Shown: piece after piece, positions 1-12,015 of the stretch | How positions within the stretch are numbered: position 1 is the stretch's first letter | How the letters are laid out: each line of letters begins with the position of its first letter | Assembly: GCF_022605725.1 (NCBI RefSeq) | Contig: NC_065547.1 | Coordinates: 24,903,167 to 24,967,166 of the forward strand | Reading direction: 5' to 3' | From: Anthonomus grandis grandis | Taxonomy: Eukaryota > Arthropoda > Insecta > Coleoptera > Curculionidae | DNA length: 64,000 nucleotides | Position numbers and translations under genes: made by a program | The notes under the pieces: generated by a model | Seen by the model: the letters and a program-made list of their open reading frames with translations, nothing else | The model's database searches: none | Told to the model about the DNA's origin: nothing

Positions 1-571
1 AAAATCTATGATTTCTGTGACTGTTTGGGCAATTCCTAATATACAAACTAGTGCATAAAGGATATTTGCATTAATATCTTAATCTAGATGAAGATAAGGA
101 AAAAGAAATAGTTGATATTTTCCCAGTGAAGGTTCAAGAATTAAAACTGAATTGTAAAACAAAAGCTAAATTGAGAACAGTGACATAAATATGTCCAAAA
201 TAGGATTAAATCTATTGTATTATCATCCTGGAAAATGATAATACATCCAAGATGCACCTAAACATTATTAGAAAACACTTAGGTATGTCATAATTGAAAC
301 TTACCTGTCTCCTGCTCTATGTAGTTGCACGATGATTCGATGTTGGCACGTTTGTAAAATAATTTATCAACCCAGGACTCAAAAAACCTACAAAAAGCTA
401 TAAATTTACTTAAAAATTTTAAATTGGGAGATAATCACGAGGCTTGGCTTGTTTACCACCCAAAGAGAACTAAAATACGATCGTCAAATACCATAGATAA
501 GGGATTATATAAAGTTATTCTAAAAATTCTAAGGGATTCTATTCTAATAATTCTAGAATATTCTATTCTAA
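1..571. other. AT-rich intergenic sequence
   Basis: No supported gene or repeat boundary is seen. The last 60 bases hold short degenerate copies of the motif 'gggattctattcta', which leads into the inverted-repeat element starting at 572. The open frame over the end of this stretch is a by-product of these repeats. Confidence 0.5.
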
Positions 572-935
572 GGGATTCTAAAATCACGACTCGACACGAT
601 TACTCGATATGACTGATTCTAAATAAAATTTTCAGTCGTGAGTGTCTTGCGGATTGCCTAGTTTTTAACGATTTGTCGACGACACGCTTGGGTATATCGT
701 ATACACCAGACGATATAGCTTCTTCCTTTTTTAATACGTGCATAATGTAACAGCATCCTTTTTTAAACGTATTTGTTTCATTTATTTTTTAGCAATTCAA
801 ACCAAAGTCATACCAGGCATTTTTAGTTATTATATATATTATCTATGATACCAGGTTTTCATTAGTATATCAAGAAGCTTTCTTAAACACAACAACTAAT
901 AGATTTAAATCGACCCTATTTTTCACAACCTTCTG

Positions 936-1430
936 TTAATAATAGAGGCAGAGGAAGTAGAGTTACCATTGAATGGGCAGTTTTAGTACATATATCAAAA
1001 TTTTATGCCACATATTGTTACCAAAGAAGCATTGGACAAGATTTTAAATTTGAAATTAGCGAAACTACTACAAGTCATTGGATCCATAAAATTACTGAAA
1101 TTATTGATAATCACCTTGCTGACCGATTAATTTTTCAAATATAAGACATGAGAGAAATTAATAAATTAACATTTATAGAGATCCAATTTTTTTTGTATAA
1201 AAGGTAAAAACACAAATCTACAGCATCACGAATATTTTATGTATTTAAACACAATTATATATATTTATGATGCTGTAGATTTTGTGTTTTTACCTTTTAT
1301 AAAAGTGTATGATTTTTCGAGAGATCTAATTTCCCTGGTGTTATAGGTCCTATTGATTGCACTCATGTTGCCATATTAAAACCAAAAGTGGATGAACATA
1401 ACAAGTTTTTGCGATTTTCCATGAATTGAA
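936..1430 (+). pseudogene. HARBI1-like PIF/Harbinger transposase fragment
   Basis: Two separated stretches read like PIF/Harbinger nuclease. The first (about 940-1143) gives NRGRGSRVTIEWAVLVHIS followed by YATYCYQRSIGQDF, matching the family region 'GRG..R.P...Q.L..L.F.ATGSYQRSVGQDF'. The second (about 1332-1430) gives FPGVIGPIDCTHVAILKP, around the first catalytic aspartate (canonical 'GVIGCIDGTH'). A hairpin-forming insertion at 1195-1300 separates them, and stop codons follow both. The second Asp and the Glu of the DDE triad were not found, so this is a relic of the enclosing element. Confidence 0.7.
1195..1300. repeat. Hairpin-forming inverted repeat inside transposase relic
   Basis: Arms of about 30 bases, including the core 'ggtaaaaacacaaa' and 'tctacagcatca', face each other across a loop of about 40 bases. 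The pairing is nearly perfect, with one single-base bulge. It lies between the two Harbinger transposase fragments and looks like a small foldback insertion. Confidence 0.75.
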
Positions 1431-1914
1431 TTATTATTTTCCAATGGATAGTGGTGGTTTTAAACGACATTTTTTTATTTTAAAGAAATAATATAGGCAT
1501 ATATTTAAATAAAAAAACACGAAGGCGAAAAAAATTTAAATTAAAATTCTTGGTGTTTATTGTTTATCAATAGAAAAGACAATTGACGTTTCCATCTGTC
1601 AAATATTAGGGAAAATAACAAATATATACCAAGAAACCTAAATCAAATCGAATAAAACGAGTTTAGCCGACGATTGAAATTTAGAATCATCCTTGTCGTC
1701 ACGACTGAGTCGCGATCGAATTCGAAGTCGTGATCGTATCGAGATCGAGTCGTGATTTTAGAATCCCAGCGCAGGGTATGGTGAAATGCAATAGTTAAAA
1801 TGTCATTAACGTCACTATTATCATATTTGATGTACGTCAAAAATTAGACAGAATGAATCGGCCATCTTGGGTGGCAGCACGAACTTATAAATATACCTAT
1901 AAATATACTATACT

Positions 1915-2472
1915 TATAAATATACTGGACTGCCAATTCAATGAAAAGTAAATGACCACTACTAGGGGGCCGCCATTGTGCGTGATTGTGTCCTTTCGAT
2001 GTTGGTCACTCTGACAAATTTTAGTTGTGCCAACTGTAAGGAAACAAAACAATTAAAGTTTTTGAGAGGTTATGTTTACAAAAATACAAAATAGAAAGTT
2101 ACATATAGGTTAGAATTTAAGATAGCTGCGTTAGATCTGTGATTTTTCTGGTACTTCTTGAGGAATTTCGTTAAAATTTATAAAATAAAGTAATCCTCAC
2201 GTAAATTGAGACAAAGTTTCAATCAACTTGGAATAGATGCATACACTTTAAAATATTTGTTTTATTATTCTGATAATCTTGAATCTTATAAATCCTAATA
2301 CCATGAAAATCGTGATATTCATTTAAATTTTTGCCTGTTTTTTTTTCTTCTGTGTACTGTGTACAAATTTTTCCTCTGTGTACTGTGAACCCACGAACTT
2401 AAAAATATACCTGGACTGCCAATTCAAAGAAAAGTAAATGACCACTACTAGGGGGCCGCTAGTGGGGCCGCC
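1915..2472 (+). repeat. Direct repeat pair with a 'ctagggggccgc' core
   Basis: The segments at about 1921-1972 and 2404-2457 share close to 50 bases in direct orientation, including 'ggactgccaattca' and 'gtaaatgaccactactaggg'. Both are preceded by 'cgaactta' plus AT-rich filler and followed by a small GC-rich 'gggccgccat' patch; the second copy carries an extra 'ctagtggggccgc' unit. The origin is unknown. Confidence 0.65.
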
Positions 2473-2920
2473 ATAAAAACACTTATTTTCTTTCTATTTT
2501 TACTATTACAAGTTTTACTTTCCTTCCATGTACAGTGTTTCCACATTAACAGGTACAACCATATATAAGAATCAAAATATAGATAATTTTATGAGGGTTT
2601 GTAATTATAAAGGGTTTATATAAAAAAAAAATATTCTGTCAACAACTCAATATATTATTCTATTATAAACAACACAGACGGACAATTCAAAATAATTCGG
2701 TTTTGAGAAACTGAACCAAATACCTTTAAATAAAGATGGTGATACATTATACACGTATTAAATAAGGAGAAAGATACATCGCCTGTTGCAGACGATATAC
2801 CCAAGCGTGTCGTCGACAAATCATTAAAAACTAGGCAATCCGCAAGACACTCACGACTGAAAATTGTATTTAGAATCAGTCATATCGAGTAATCGTGTCG
2901 AATCGTGATTTTAGAATCCC

Positions 2921-5900
2921 AGGCCTGTTAACAGAATTTCTGTCTGTTATTATTTCTGTCATTAGGCAACACACATTTCTCTATATTTGTGTTCTGTGGT
3001 GTGAACCCCTCAGTATAAATATATTAGAGACGAGGCGACAGAAAGTGGTTTGAATAGCCGTCGCAGCTTAGACCTTAACCGTCTTCTGTGGGAACTTAGG
3101 GGACACGAAGAAAGAAGAAGTTTCCCTTTCAATATTGGGAGTAATTGATTTGCAGGAAGCAATTCCAAGTTTCTGGTAAAAAAATCTGATTTTATTTATA
3201 GAATATAAACGACTATAAATTTTTAAAACTCCCAAAGGATTCGAATGAAACTTTATTACACAATTAATAATAAATATCTAAATCGATTTTAGATGGTTGC
3301 AAACCTCTACAAACAATTTCTCTATTAAAACGAATTATCAAACAATTCAATAATTTTTTGCCAAAAAACTTGCGTTTGTAGAGGTTTACAACCGTGTAAA
3401 ATTAGATATATACATGTAAAATTTTATCTTCATGTAAGAGTATATTTTATATTTTATAGTTATTTTAAGTATATTATATTTATTATTTTAAGTATATTTT
3501 ATATTTATTTATTATATAGTTATATTTTAAGTGATTCGCATAAACATAGTAGGAAAAGGTTTTTTAAAATTCCTTCAGTCCCCATTACGAAAAAAACCTG
3601 GAGAGAGAGATATGCAATGTAAATTTTAATCAGACTTTCAGCTATAGAATTTTTTCCTATCAGTTCTCTCCAACAAATTTTAATAATGCTGATACTGCTA
3701 GTTTTACACTACGATGCATATTTATTTAAACATTTATTTTGTCCTTTTTTTCATATGAATCATTAAGTGAATTTATTTATAAGGTTTGCACTGCCTATTT
3801 TTTTTTTATTTAATAATTTTATCATATAACTTCAGAATGAATGTTTTTCTTTTAACTTGTGTTTTTTTAAGAGTTTCTTTTTATTTTATGTAGACATGTG
3901 TCTTTCATTTAAGTTTATTAATATTATAGTTCCATGAAATATTAGCATTATAAGAGACCAACAAATAGGATATATGTTTATACTAAAATAAGTTGTTTTA
4001 ATTTTCAAAGAGTTTATTTTGTTTTGTAGAGAGAAAAGATATATTGTTTCTTTGGATAATACTGTTATAACATTTTTAATTAGTTTTTAAAATCTGGTTA
4101 ATTTTTCTTTAGGAAACAGAAACAAGGATAGTTCATCCTCTTTTGAATTGTATATTTGTGTTAGTAAAATAGGGATATTATTAACCTAATGGTAATTTCT
4201 TTAGATGTATGATAAGAAAATAGCACAAAAATCTTCACAGCCTTTTCTAATCTATTTAAAAATTAGAGCAGTTCTAACAGTGCTACCAAAATACTTTTAA
4301 ACATTATTAATTCTAATTTATATAGTTTGTTATAATAAATGATTGTAAATTACTTATATCATTTTAAGTATTTTTTTCAGGAAAACTAAATAATTAATGT
4401 ATTAAAGCAAAACATTGTTTTATTTCCATTTTGTAATTGGTGTTATGTAGTACACTATTGTTAATTGATTATTGCAGTAAATTAACTCATTTAGATACCT
4501 ATGTAAAATAAAGCTGAATAATGTTATATTTATTCTGATCAATATCTGATGCTAACACCAATCAAAAAGGCCCCTTTCTCTATAAGTAACCTTTTTGATT
4601 AGGCGTCTGCTTTAGATAAGTATTACTTAAATGATAAGATTATCGGAATAAATGAAAATTGATTTCCCGTTTTTTACATCTGTGCCGAAAGTTCTAGATG
4701 AAAAATCCGAGAATTTCGGAGAGCATATTAAACGGGCTGAAGAATCAATACTAGCCCAAACACTACCTTCATATCAATACTCAATTTATATTTTCTATAT
4801 AAATACTAAAAAATAAAGATCACTCTTTCAGCTCGTAAAATGTAATGATCTTGAATACTTAAAAGCGGATGGTTTGCAACCAGTTTTATAGAAGTTATAG
4901 AATAAGAAACTGGGCACTAAAAATTAAATAATAAAGAAATATTGAACATAAAATTATGAAAAAGACTAAAATATACAAAATAAACCAATAAAAATCAGGT
5001 GAGGGGTCAAAAAATTATTTCTACCTATAACACGAAAACGTACAAAGATGCATGTGAAACATTCTAGATAAATATGAATTGATTATTATCAACGACATTG
5101 GCCTTAAAAAATACCAAGTATTCGACTTGAAATGTCGAATAGGCAACACATTGCAGTTTTTTGTTTAGGGTTGCTATAGAGTATGTGAACTGATCGATAC
5201 GACGAGCACTGAAACCTAAGCTATTCTCTAATAGTTTAGTCTCTTAGGTCTTATGCATCTTTCTAGCTATACAGACATCATCATCTAAAGTTCCTGTTCT
5301 GTTTTGAAGTCGCTTAATATAGTAAACCCTGAGTCTATCGTTCTTATCTGTCTACTTCATTCCCAGTGCCTGATTTAAGGTCCTGCAAGATTGTTTCAAA
5401 AATATATATTTAATTTTTTTATCTATACTAGTTTTGAGAAATTTATACTGAAGAAATCAATTTATATGGAAAAAGCATCTTTACAGTTTGTAGCGTTTTT
5501 GTGGTTTATTAAGACGTAAATTGAAACATTCGATACACAAAAATAGTCAATGGATTTATTACACGCGTAGACACTAAACACAATGACTTAGAACTACTAG
5601 AAATATTTATTTACACTGTACTTACATCCTACTAATGATTGGGTCTAAAAAATCGCGCCCGTATTTAGACTCTAATCGACCCCTAGCGGAGAGAGCTCCA
5701 ACAGTGCGGCTGCCCCCCCCCTCTTATCTTTTGAATGCTTTTATATAAAAATTTGAAATTTGGCATACATCATTAGCAACCTAAATACTACTTTTTGGTC
5801 CCTAGCTCATTTTGCAAAACTTCAAAATGACTCCCCGCCGCCAAAAATTAAATACAGAGGGGGATCATACGATACATCGTTTGAAAGCTCCCACTGAATG

Positions 5901-6140
5901 CTTTAGGTCCTATATTATATATATATTTGTATTCTGTGTTTGCGGCTTTAAAGATCGTTAGAAGTTATTGCAATCAACGTAGATAAATCTATTCTAAATT
6001 ACTAGAGCAATAATCTAGCAGCAGTTGACTCAGTGCCGTATTTCCCATTACGCCAATTACGCTCAGGCGTAAGGCGGCAAAACTTGAGAGGCGGCATATT
6101 TTAAACAATATCTATTTTATTATTTTTATTATAATATATA
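2921..6140. other. AT-rich region without a supported gene
   Basis: No coding region could be supported. Visible items are an inverted repeat at 3295-3393, a low-complexity TATTTTA-rich tract at about 3420-3535, and a short inverted repeat 'aatcaaaaagg' at about 4560-4605. A more GC-rich patch at 5640-5900 contains a run of eight C and 'gccgccaaaaa'; it looks like unclassified repeat DNA. A short open stretch near 4650 is coding-like by eye but matches nothing I know. Confidence 0.5.
3295..3393. repeat. Inverted repeat (about 20-bp arms)
   Basis: The left arm at 3295-3314 (ggttgcaaacctctacaaac) is the near-perfect reverse complement of 3374-3393 (gtttgtagaggtttacaacc), across a loop of about 59 bases. 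It is compatible with a small foldback MITE. No flanking duplication was identified. Confidence 0.7.
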
Positions 6141-7490
6141 TACACTACTGCTCAAAAGTATACTTTTCCCACGATGTATACTTTTTCATATTTTAAATTA
6201 GATACAAAAATCTTATCTTTATACCTATATTTAGATTGTATCTCTTTTGTAAATTGCATATATGCTTAAACAGCATACCTATCAACTATGGTTCGTTGAA
6301 AAATACTGAGTATTTAAAAATAGTCTTGCAAATAACAAACAATGTAGTGAAAATAGGCACTTCTTCTAAAAAACTATCCTGTTTACAGCTCGTTTCCGAT
6401 GAAATTTGAAACATTTAAAGGTGTTTAGTCTTCAAGAATTGATTTTGTGTAACATTGGTAAATAATTTCGCATGCTTATTGACGATTGTCACCGTTTCTT
6501 TGCTGGTTTTTCAACATTCTTTAAAATGGCTAAAACAAAAGAGTTATCGGTAGAAACAAAAGGTATTATCATTGGACTTCATAAGGCTGGAAAGACTAAC
6601 CGTCAAATTTCGACGGATTTGGGAATTCCAAGGCGGACTGTCGATTATAATGTTAGGAAATTCACCAGAGAAGGGACTATTAGCAACAAACCTCGATCGG
6701 GAAAGCCAAAGGCAACAAGTTCAAAGGAGGATTTAAATATTATAATTATAAGCAAACGCAATAGACGCCTTACCGTCAGGGGCGGTAAGGCGCAATCACA
6801 GCAAAAATCAACAAGGAACGTAAAATAAAAAAGCGGTCAGTGTTTCAACAGTAAAACGGCGACTTTATAATGCTGGTCTTAAAGGACGTTTAGCTGTCTC
6901 AAAACCGCTACTGAAGGATGTTAATAAGAAGAAAAGACTTGAGTGGGCACAATCACACAAAGAATGGACCATTCATGACTGAAAGAAGGTTCTCTGGAGT
7001 GACGAGTCGAAATTCGAGGTGTTTGGAACGAAGAGGCGAGTTTTTGTTCGCCGTTATGCCAATGAAAGGGTCGCTGAGAACTGTATGGTAGCCTCAGTTA
7101 AACACGGTGGTGGTTCGGTGATGATGTGGGGTTGTTTCGGAGGATCTCCGGTGGCCGATTTAATTGAAATAGAGGGAATTCTTCGAAAAGAGGGTTACAA
7201 AACAATTTTAAGTGACAATGTACTTCCTTCTGGTACTCGAATAATTGGGGAAAACTTCATCTTTCAACATGACAATGACCCCAAGCACACGTCGAAATTG
7301 TGGCACAAGATACCTCAGGAAACTGTGGACAAATTAATTAGAAGACTACCGAAACTCTGTGAAGCTGTTATTAAAAATCGAGGCGGATATGCAGATGAAT
7401 CCAAAATTTGATCTTCTTAAATTTAATTAATTGAAAAATGTATTGTTTATATTCATTTTGTTATAAATAAACCGTTTCATAAGAATAACT
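6141..7490 (+). mobile_element. Tc1-like transposon relic
   Basis: The left end starts TACACTACTGCTCAAAAGTA just inside an AT tract, which fits a Tc1-type TIR (consensus 'CAGTG.TG.TCAAAAGT') next to a TA target. A broken Tc1 transposase follows at 6526-7411. The matching right TIR is not recognisable near 7440-7530, so the 3' end is eroded or lost. Confidence 0.75.
6526..7411 (+). pseudogene. Tc1-family transposase, frameshifted and internally deleted
   Basis: Translation from the ATG at 6526 (MAKTKELSVETKGIIIGLHK) gives the N-terminal paired helix-turn-helix region, including GIPRRTVDYNVRKF. The frame is lost near 6780, around a small palindromic 'cttaccgtcaggggcggtaagg'. It resumes as VSVSTVKRRLYNAGLKGR, hits a stop (D followed by TGA) near 6980, and continues with the first catalytic Asp in LWSDESKFEVF and the second in FQHDNDPKHTS. 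Directly after 'KHTSKL' the reading jumps to WHKIPQETVDKLIRRLP, so the block that normally holds 'WP..SPDLNPIEN' and the third catalytic residue is missing. It cannot encode an active enzyme. Confidence 0.85.
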
Positions 7491-7709
7491 GATGGGTTTA
7501 TTATTTTTAGTTATAAGAAAACTTTTAAAAATAACATAATGAAATATCGATCGATAAAATATCGATATTGGATGCGAGCCCTTTTTATATGCCGCGCCGT
7601 CGCCGTCTGCCCGATTTTCTGTAGGTTTATCGTTTTTGAATTCCTATTTTTGTGCTGTGTGGAGTTTTGCAAAAATTTAGTTAGCTAAATTTAACTATCG
7701 TGAGTGACG

Positions 7710-10705
7710 GATGAAAGCGATTCAGTGGGGCGCAGTACAAAGCCATTGCTGAAGAAAAACGAAGAAAGGTTCAGGCTGTTTTAGACAAAACAAGAAACAT
7801 TAAAGACTTTTTTTAAATAAACCTTCAACCTTTAGTGAGCATAATTCCAACCCCGTTGCTTGCTCTCCTGAGATAACTGCCAATTGTGCCGATATAATTC
7901 GATAAAACGATCGAAACTTATGCAGGTAAACTTATGATATTAGGTAAATAGGTATATTCAATATTCAGTGGCATTTATACGAATTAATTTATTATTAATA
8001 TATAATTATTTATTTATTAATTGATGTGGTGGGATTGTAAAAATCTAAAAAAATTATTTCTAAATTAATATTTAGTACATATACACAACAGTAAAAATAA
8101 AGTACACAACAAAAAAACTCTTTCTGTCTCTCGTATGCCTCTTTTTGCTCCGTGGCTTGAAAATCACATCACAAGACGCTCTGCATGGTTATGATAAGAA
8201 GTGAGTGATAAATAGGAATGACTGAATAGACGACCGCATTAAAGGTGCGTACACATTGGTAAATGTAGTTCGTTAAAAAAAACGCTTTAAATGTGATATT
8301 GGATAAAAATTATTGTAAAATAACATTTATGTATTTTGTGTTAATTATGAGTTTATAGTAAATATAAGCTAATAGTATGGAATATGGATATTTTATAACA
8401 AAAGCAATTATTAAAAAATTAAAATGTATTGTGCTGAAACTACCTAAATTTGGTATTGGTAAAAATATTTATTATATTTTATAGCAAACCTGTGTATGCC
8501 GGTGCTGGTAGTTTTAAATAAAATTTAATGAAAATATACGTAAAATATATATCTTTGTTTTTAAACGTCAGTGTAAATTTTAAAAAATCACTATAGTATA
8601 TCTAGGTTGGGTAAGTATATTCCTCCGCTTTAAAATTTAATGTGAACTGTTAATTTATTAGGTATGCTAAAACTATATTGTTTATTTTAGAATCAACATC
8701 TAAACCACTAGAAGCATCAGGATCATCGGCGTCGGAAAATGAGGATGCTCAAGTAAGGATCCTGCCGATTGGAAAATCAATGAGTGCACGATCGACTATT
8801 TGTTATCTTTAACAAATGAAACTTGTCAAAATAATGACGCAGATTTTTCAGTCACAAAAAGTGTTACTGGCGACAAAACGAGGTGCCTGACAAAAAACGT
8901 TTTTAATCGAAAACTTGCTAATGGAGAGAAATGAAGAGAGAGGGAATGAAGAGAAGCCAACCATGAAAATACTTAATTTATTCGGTTTCCAAGAAAAGTC
9001 TGTTTTGTATTCGATGTCGGCTTTTCAGAGGTACTTCAAAAATGGCTACTGATGGTATTGGATGGATGATAACGATTGGAGTAATGTAAATAAAATTTTA
9101 AATTTGCAGGAAAACTCCAAAGAACACGGCAGATGTTAAATAACTTTACTGCGGCGTCAGCAGAAGAAAAATCAAGTTAATTCTTTGTTATTCCAGCAGA
9201 TAAAAGCTGAAGAAGATTACTGGAAGAATGTATTAAAGCGGGTCGTGGCAGTTACGAAGAAATTGGCTTCTAGAGGACTACCATTTCGAGGAATAGTTGA
9301 GAAATTTAGTAATAGACATAATGGCAATTTTATGGTGTGTTTAGAGCTGATAGCGGAATTTGATCCGTTCATAGCAAAGCACATATCACAACATGGAAAT
9401 CCTGGAAGTGGCAGAACGTCTTACCTGTCACCCCAAATATGTGAAGAATTTATTGAACTTATGGCCAGTGACGTTCTTAATCATATTATGGCAGAAATAA
9501 AAAAAGCCAAATATTATTCAATTATAATTGACTCAACTCCTGATGTGTCACATATTCATCAATTATCTATTATTATTAGATATGTTACGAACGGAAATCC
9601 AGTGGAGCGCTTTATTGTATTCTTTCCAAATGTGGGACATAAGGCCGAAGATATAGAAAACGCCATTATTTCCAAGTTGGAATTACACCATTTAGATTTA
9701 AATCATTGTAGAGGTCAGTCTTGCGACAATGCCAGTAACATGTCTGGTTGCTACAGTGGTTTACAAGCTAGGATCCTAAATCGTCCCATGTGCTGCGCAT
9801 TCTTTGAATTTGGTTGGTGTCTGCTCGGCAGAATGTACTAGGGAAGGAATGAAATTTTTTGATACTTTGCAGAACCTCTATACCTTTTTCTCGGCATCTA
9901 CTCGTCGCTGGGAAATACTATTCGTCTCTGGGAAATACTATACTATACGTCGCTGGAAGCTAAAGTACCTTAACGGGTAGATGTAACAAGGTGATCCGCT
10001 CAGCATGATGCTCTGATTAGTTTGCAAGAAAATTGGAGCGATTACCTTAAGGCTTTGACAGCAATTGAAGAAGCCACTGCCGAGAAACTAACGGTTCGTT
10101 CAGAGGCAGCTGGAATTAAACGTCGCTTTGAAAATGGTTTCATGGCTTTTTTTTTTGGGAATTCGTATTAGAACGTATTCATAAAATGAACAAACTCCTT
10201 CAAAGCGTCAACATCAATACAGGTGACGTAAATCAACTGCTTCTGTCCCTAATAAATTTTGTTAGGTCTTTGCTAAATACCACCATGTTCGTGACTTACC
10301 TTGATAAAGCCAAAAAATGTGATGATGATCTTCAAAGAAATCGAAAACGCAAAGTTTTTCCAGATAAAAAAAGAGAGGCCGACACGGTTTTGACAAGAGA
10401 TCACTTAAAAATTGAAACATATTTTCCTATTCTGGACAGACTTGCTATGGAACTAAAAAAAAGGTGTGAAGCATACGAAAGTGTTTTTAAAAAATTTCGT
10501 TTTTTCTTTCGTCTAGAAGAAAGTACCCAAGAAGAGTTAATTGAAAGTGCTAGGTATCTACAGCAATGTTATAAGGATGACCTGGAAGACACATTCTCAA
10601 TGGAATGCTTGCATTTTGCGGAGCTAATAAAAGAAGAAGCAAAAAGTGAAAAATATTTGTTGCCTAAAATGCTTTCACACATTCGGGATAACAATTTGGA
10701 GGTAG
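7710..10705 (+). pseudogene. hAT/ZMYM1-like transposase (DUF4371 type), broken and truncated
   Basis: Fragments in family order can be read. SGAQYKAIAEEKRRKVQAVL...DFF lies near 7720-7816. A region with 'DPADWKINECTIDYLL' lies near 8762. 'LIYSVSKKSLFCIRCRLF', the TTF-type zinc finger, lies near 8980. A long open stretch at 9185-9841 carries the hAT core (YYSIIIDSTPDVSHIHQLSI, then RGQSCDNASNMSG). A C-terminal stretch lies at 10186-10700. Frameshifts and stops separate them; 7820-8690 may be an intron, since 8690 follows 'ttattttag'. The reading stops near 10705, where an antisense transposase sequence begins, and the hAT C-terminal dimerisation region is absent. It is a dead copy; domestication is unlikely given the stops. 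Confidence 0.8.
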
Positions 10706-10715
10706 TTTTTTCTGG

Positions 10716-11660
10716 AAAGCCAATATTCTTTTTCTTCAACCATTCGGTCAGTCTCTGCTCTGTCCAAAATTTTTTCTGGATTTCTTCTAATAAACCAGAA
10801 TGGTAACTTGCGTTGTCCATGATTATAAATGACTTTGGGGGAAGATTTGGAACCAGCTGAGTTTTAAACCAGTTTTCGAAGTTTTTCCTGTTCATATTGT
10901 TATGATAATCTCCCGTCTTTAATCCACTCTTGAATATTAAATTTGCACCCTTGATGAAGCCATCTTTGGTTCCGGCGTGGACCACGATATAACGATGACC
11001 TTAAAAATAAAAGATAATTCAATTCTCTTCTTTTAGAAATCATTCTTCCAGAACATACATTTAATATAATTAATAAGTAATGTTCTGTGCACATACGAGT
11101 AGTGTATGGAGTTAAATTCCCCCATATTGTCTTAGAGAGAAATTATATGAAACTATGAAACAGATGAAATTATGAAGTTAGAGGGCCCTTACAAGGGCAA
11201 TAGTTTTTATTCAAAAAAAAATCTAAAAAGATAACCAGATAATTTTTACCTTCACTGTTTTTCCTTAAATCCGTGTACTTGGTGTCATCTTGCCAGCTAC
11301 AACGAAATGATCCCTTGCTAAAAATTCACGTCTCGTCAATGAAAACTGGAGTGAAACCTTCCGGACCTACATTTCTATTTTTGATATACTCCCTTAAAAA
11401 ATTGATTCTTTTATGAACAATATTTGGCAAGTCTATCAAATATTTTCTGTTATTTGATTTTTTCCACTTGAAGCCTATACTATTGATCCATCTTCTTAAG
11501 GAGTCAATGGAAAACTCAAAATATTTAATTTTTTCCCTAAACTTTTCTCCTATTGTTGCCAATATTACATATTCTTTTCTGGCGTACATAGAATAATTTG
11601 TGTCCCGAATTCTATGTTTCAAATATGTTGTAATTTTGGGTTGGTAATTCTGCAATTTAG
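10716..11660 (-). pseudogene. IS630/Tc1-like (DDE_3) insect transposase, broken
   Basis: On the minus strand the region 11650-11326 encodes a helix-turn-helix (DSLRRWINSIGFKWKKSN) and the first catalytic Asp in PVFIDET. The next codon is TGA where the family has Trp, so there is a nonsense mutation. Reading continues (CSWQDDTKYTDLRKN) to a GT splice-donor-like site, and resumes after an AG at about 10997 with HRYIVVHAGTKDGFIKGANL, NMNRKNFENWFKTQLVPNLP and the second Asp in FIIMDNASYHSG. It ends at WLKKKNIGF, short of the third catalytic residue, exactly where the plus-strand hAT gene breaks off. The N-terminal part seems replaced by the repeat arm at 11661-12015, which happens to stay open. 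An N-terminal fragment that looks like the same family lies at 21388-21644. Confidence 0.75.
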
Positions 11661-12015
11661 AGCGGCTTTTGTTAAAAATAACGAAAAATGGTCGGGTTTT
11701 TTGCAAAATGGGTGGATTTGGATATATACTTTTCACTAAGAGTGGCGGAAAGCCAAATTTTATCACGAAGAGGGTGTTATCACGCACTAAATCACTCACT
11801 ATGGGACATGAATAGAATAACGTCATTAGAATAACCCTGTATTCGATTAGTTTTGACAACAAATAAATTACAACTAAGGTAAGGTTAGGTGTGGTGTTGC
11901 CAGTTCTGTCGTCTACTGCGTTTTGTCACTCTGCAGCTTCAGCCTTGTCCCCAGTGTGGCTGACTCATGAGTACCTTCTCTAAAGTGGCGAATTCACTCT
12001 ATATTTTTTAGTCAC
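11661..12015 (-). repeat. Repeat arm, inverted copy of 20552-21387
   Basis: Read on the minus strand, this segment runs from 'gactaaaaaatatagagtg' through 'ggacaaggctgaagctgcag' and 'tttggctttccgccactctt' to 'aaaagccgctctaaattgcag'. The same order occurs on the plus strand at 20552-21387, interrupted there by a 0.5-kb insertion. The two copies face each other across about 8.5 kb that contains the LINEs and telomere-like arrays. A third partial copy of the terminal motif (gcagtttagcggcttttgtc) starts at 12177. Confidence 0.75.

Larger units (their letters stand above)
572..2920. mobile_element. PIF/Harbinger-like element with long terminal inverted repeats (decayed, composite)
   Basis: The left end (572-785) starts GGGATTCTAAAATCACGAC and is the reverse complement of the right end (about 2706-2920) over roughly 215 bases with few mismatches. 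Between them lie HARBI1-like transposase remnants on the plus strand. A second inverted copy of the terminal motif ends at about 1765 (TTTTAGAATCCC), so at least two related elements are nested or were shortened by internal deletion. PIF/Harbinger elements usually make a 3-bp TSD; I could not fix one here. The element is non-functional: the transposase is only fragments and is itself split by a hairpin repeat. Confidence 0.65.

Noticed and set aside
4640..4820. Coding-like stretch reading KIDFPFFTSVPKVLDEKSEN
   Set aside because: It is short, starts after a stop, lacks a recognisable partner exon and resembles no family I know.
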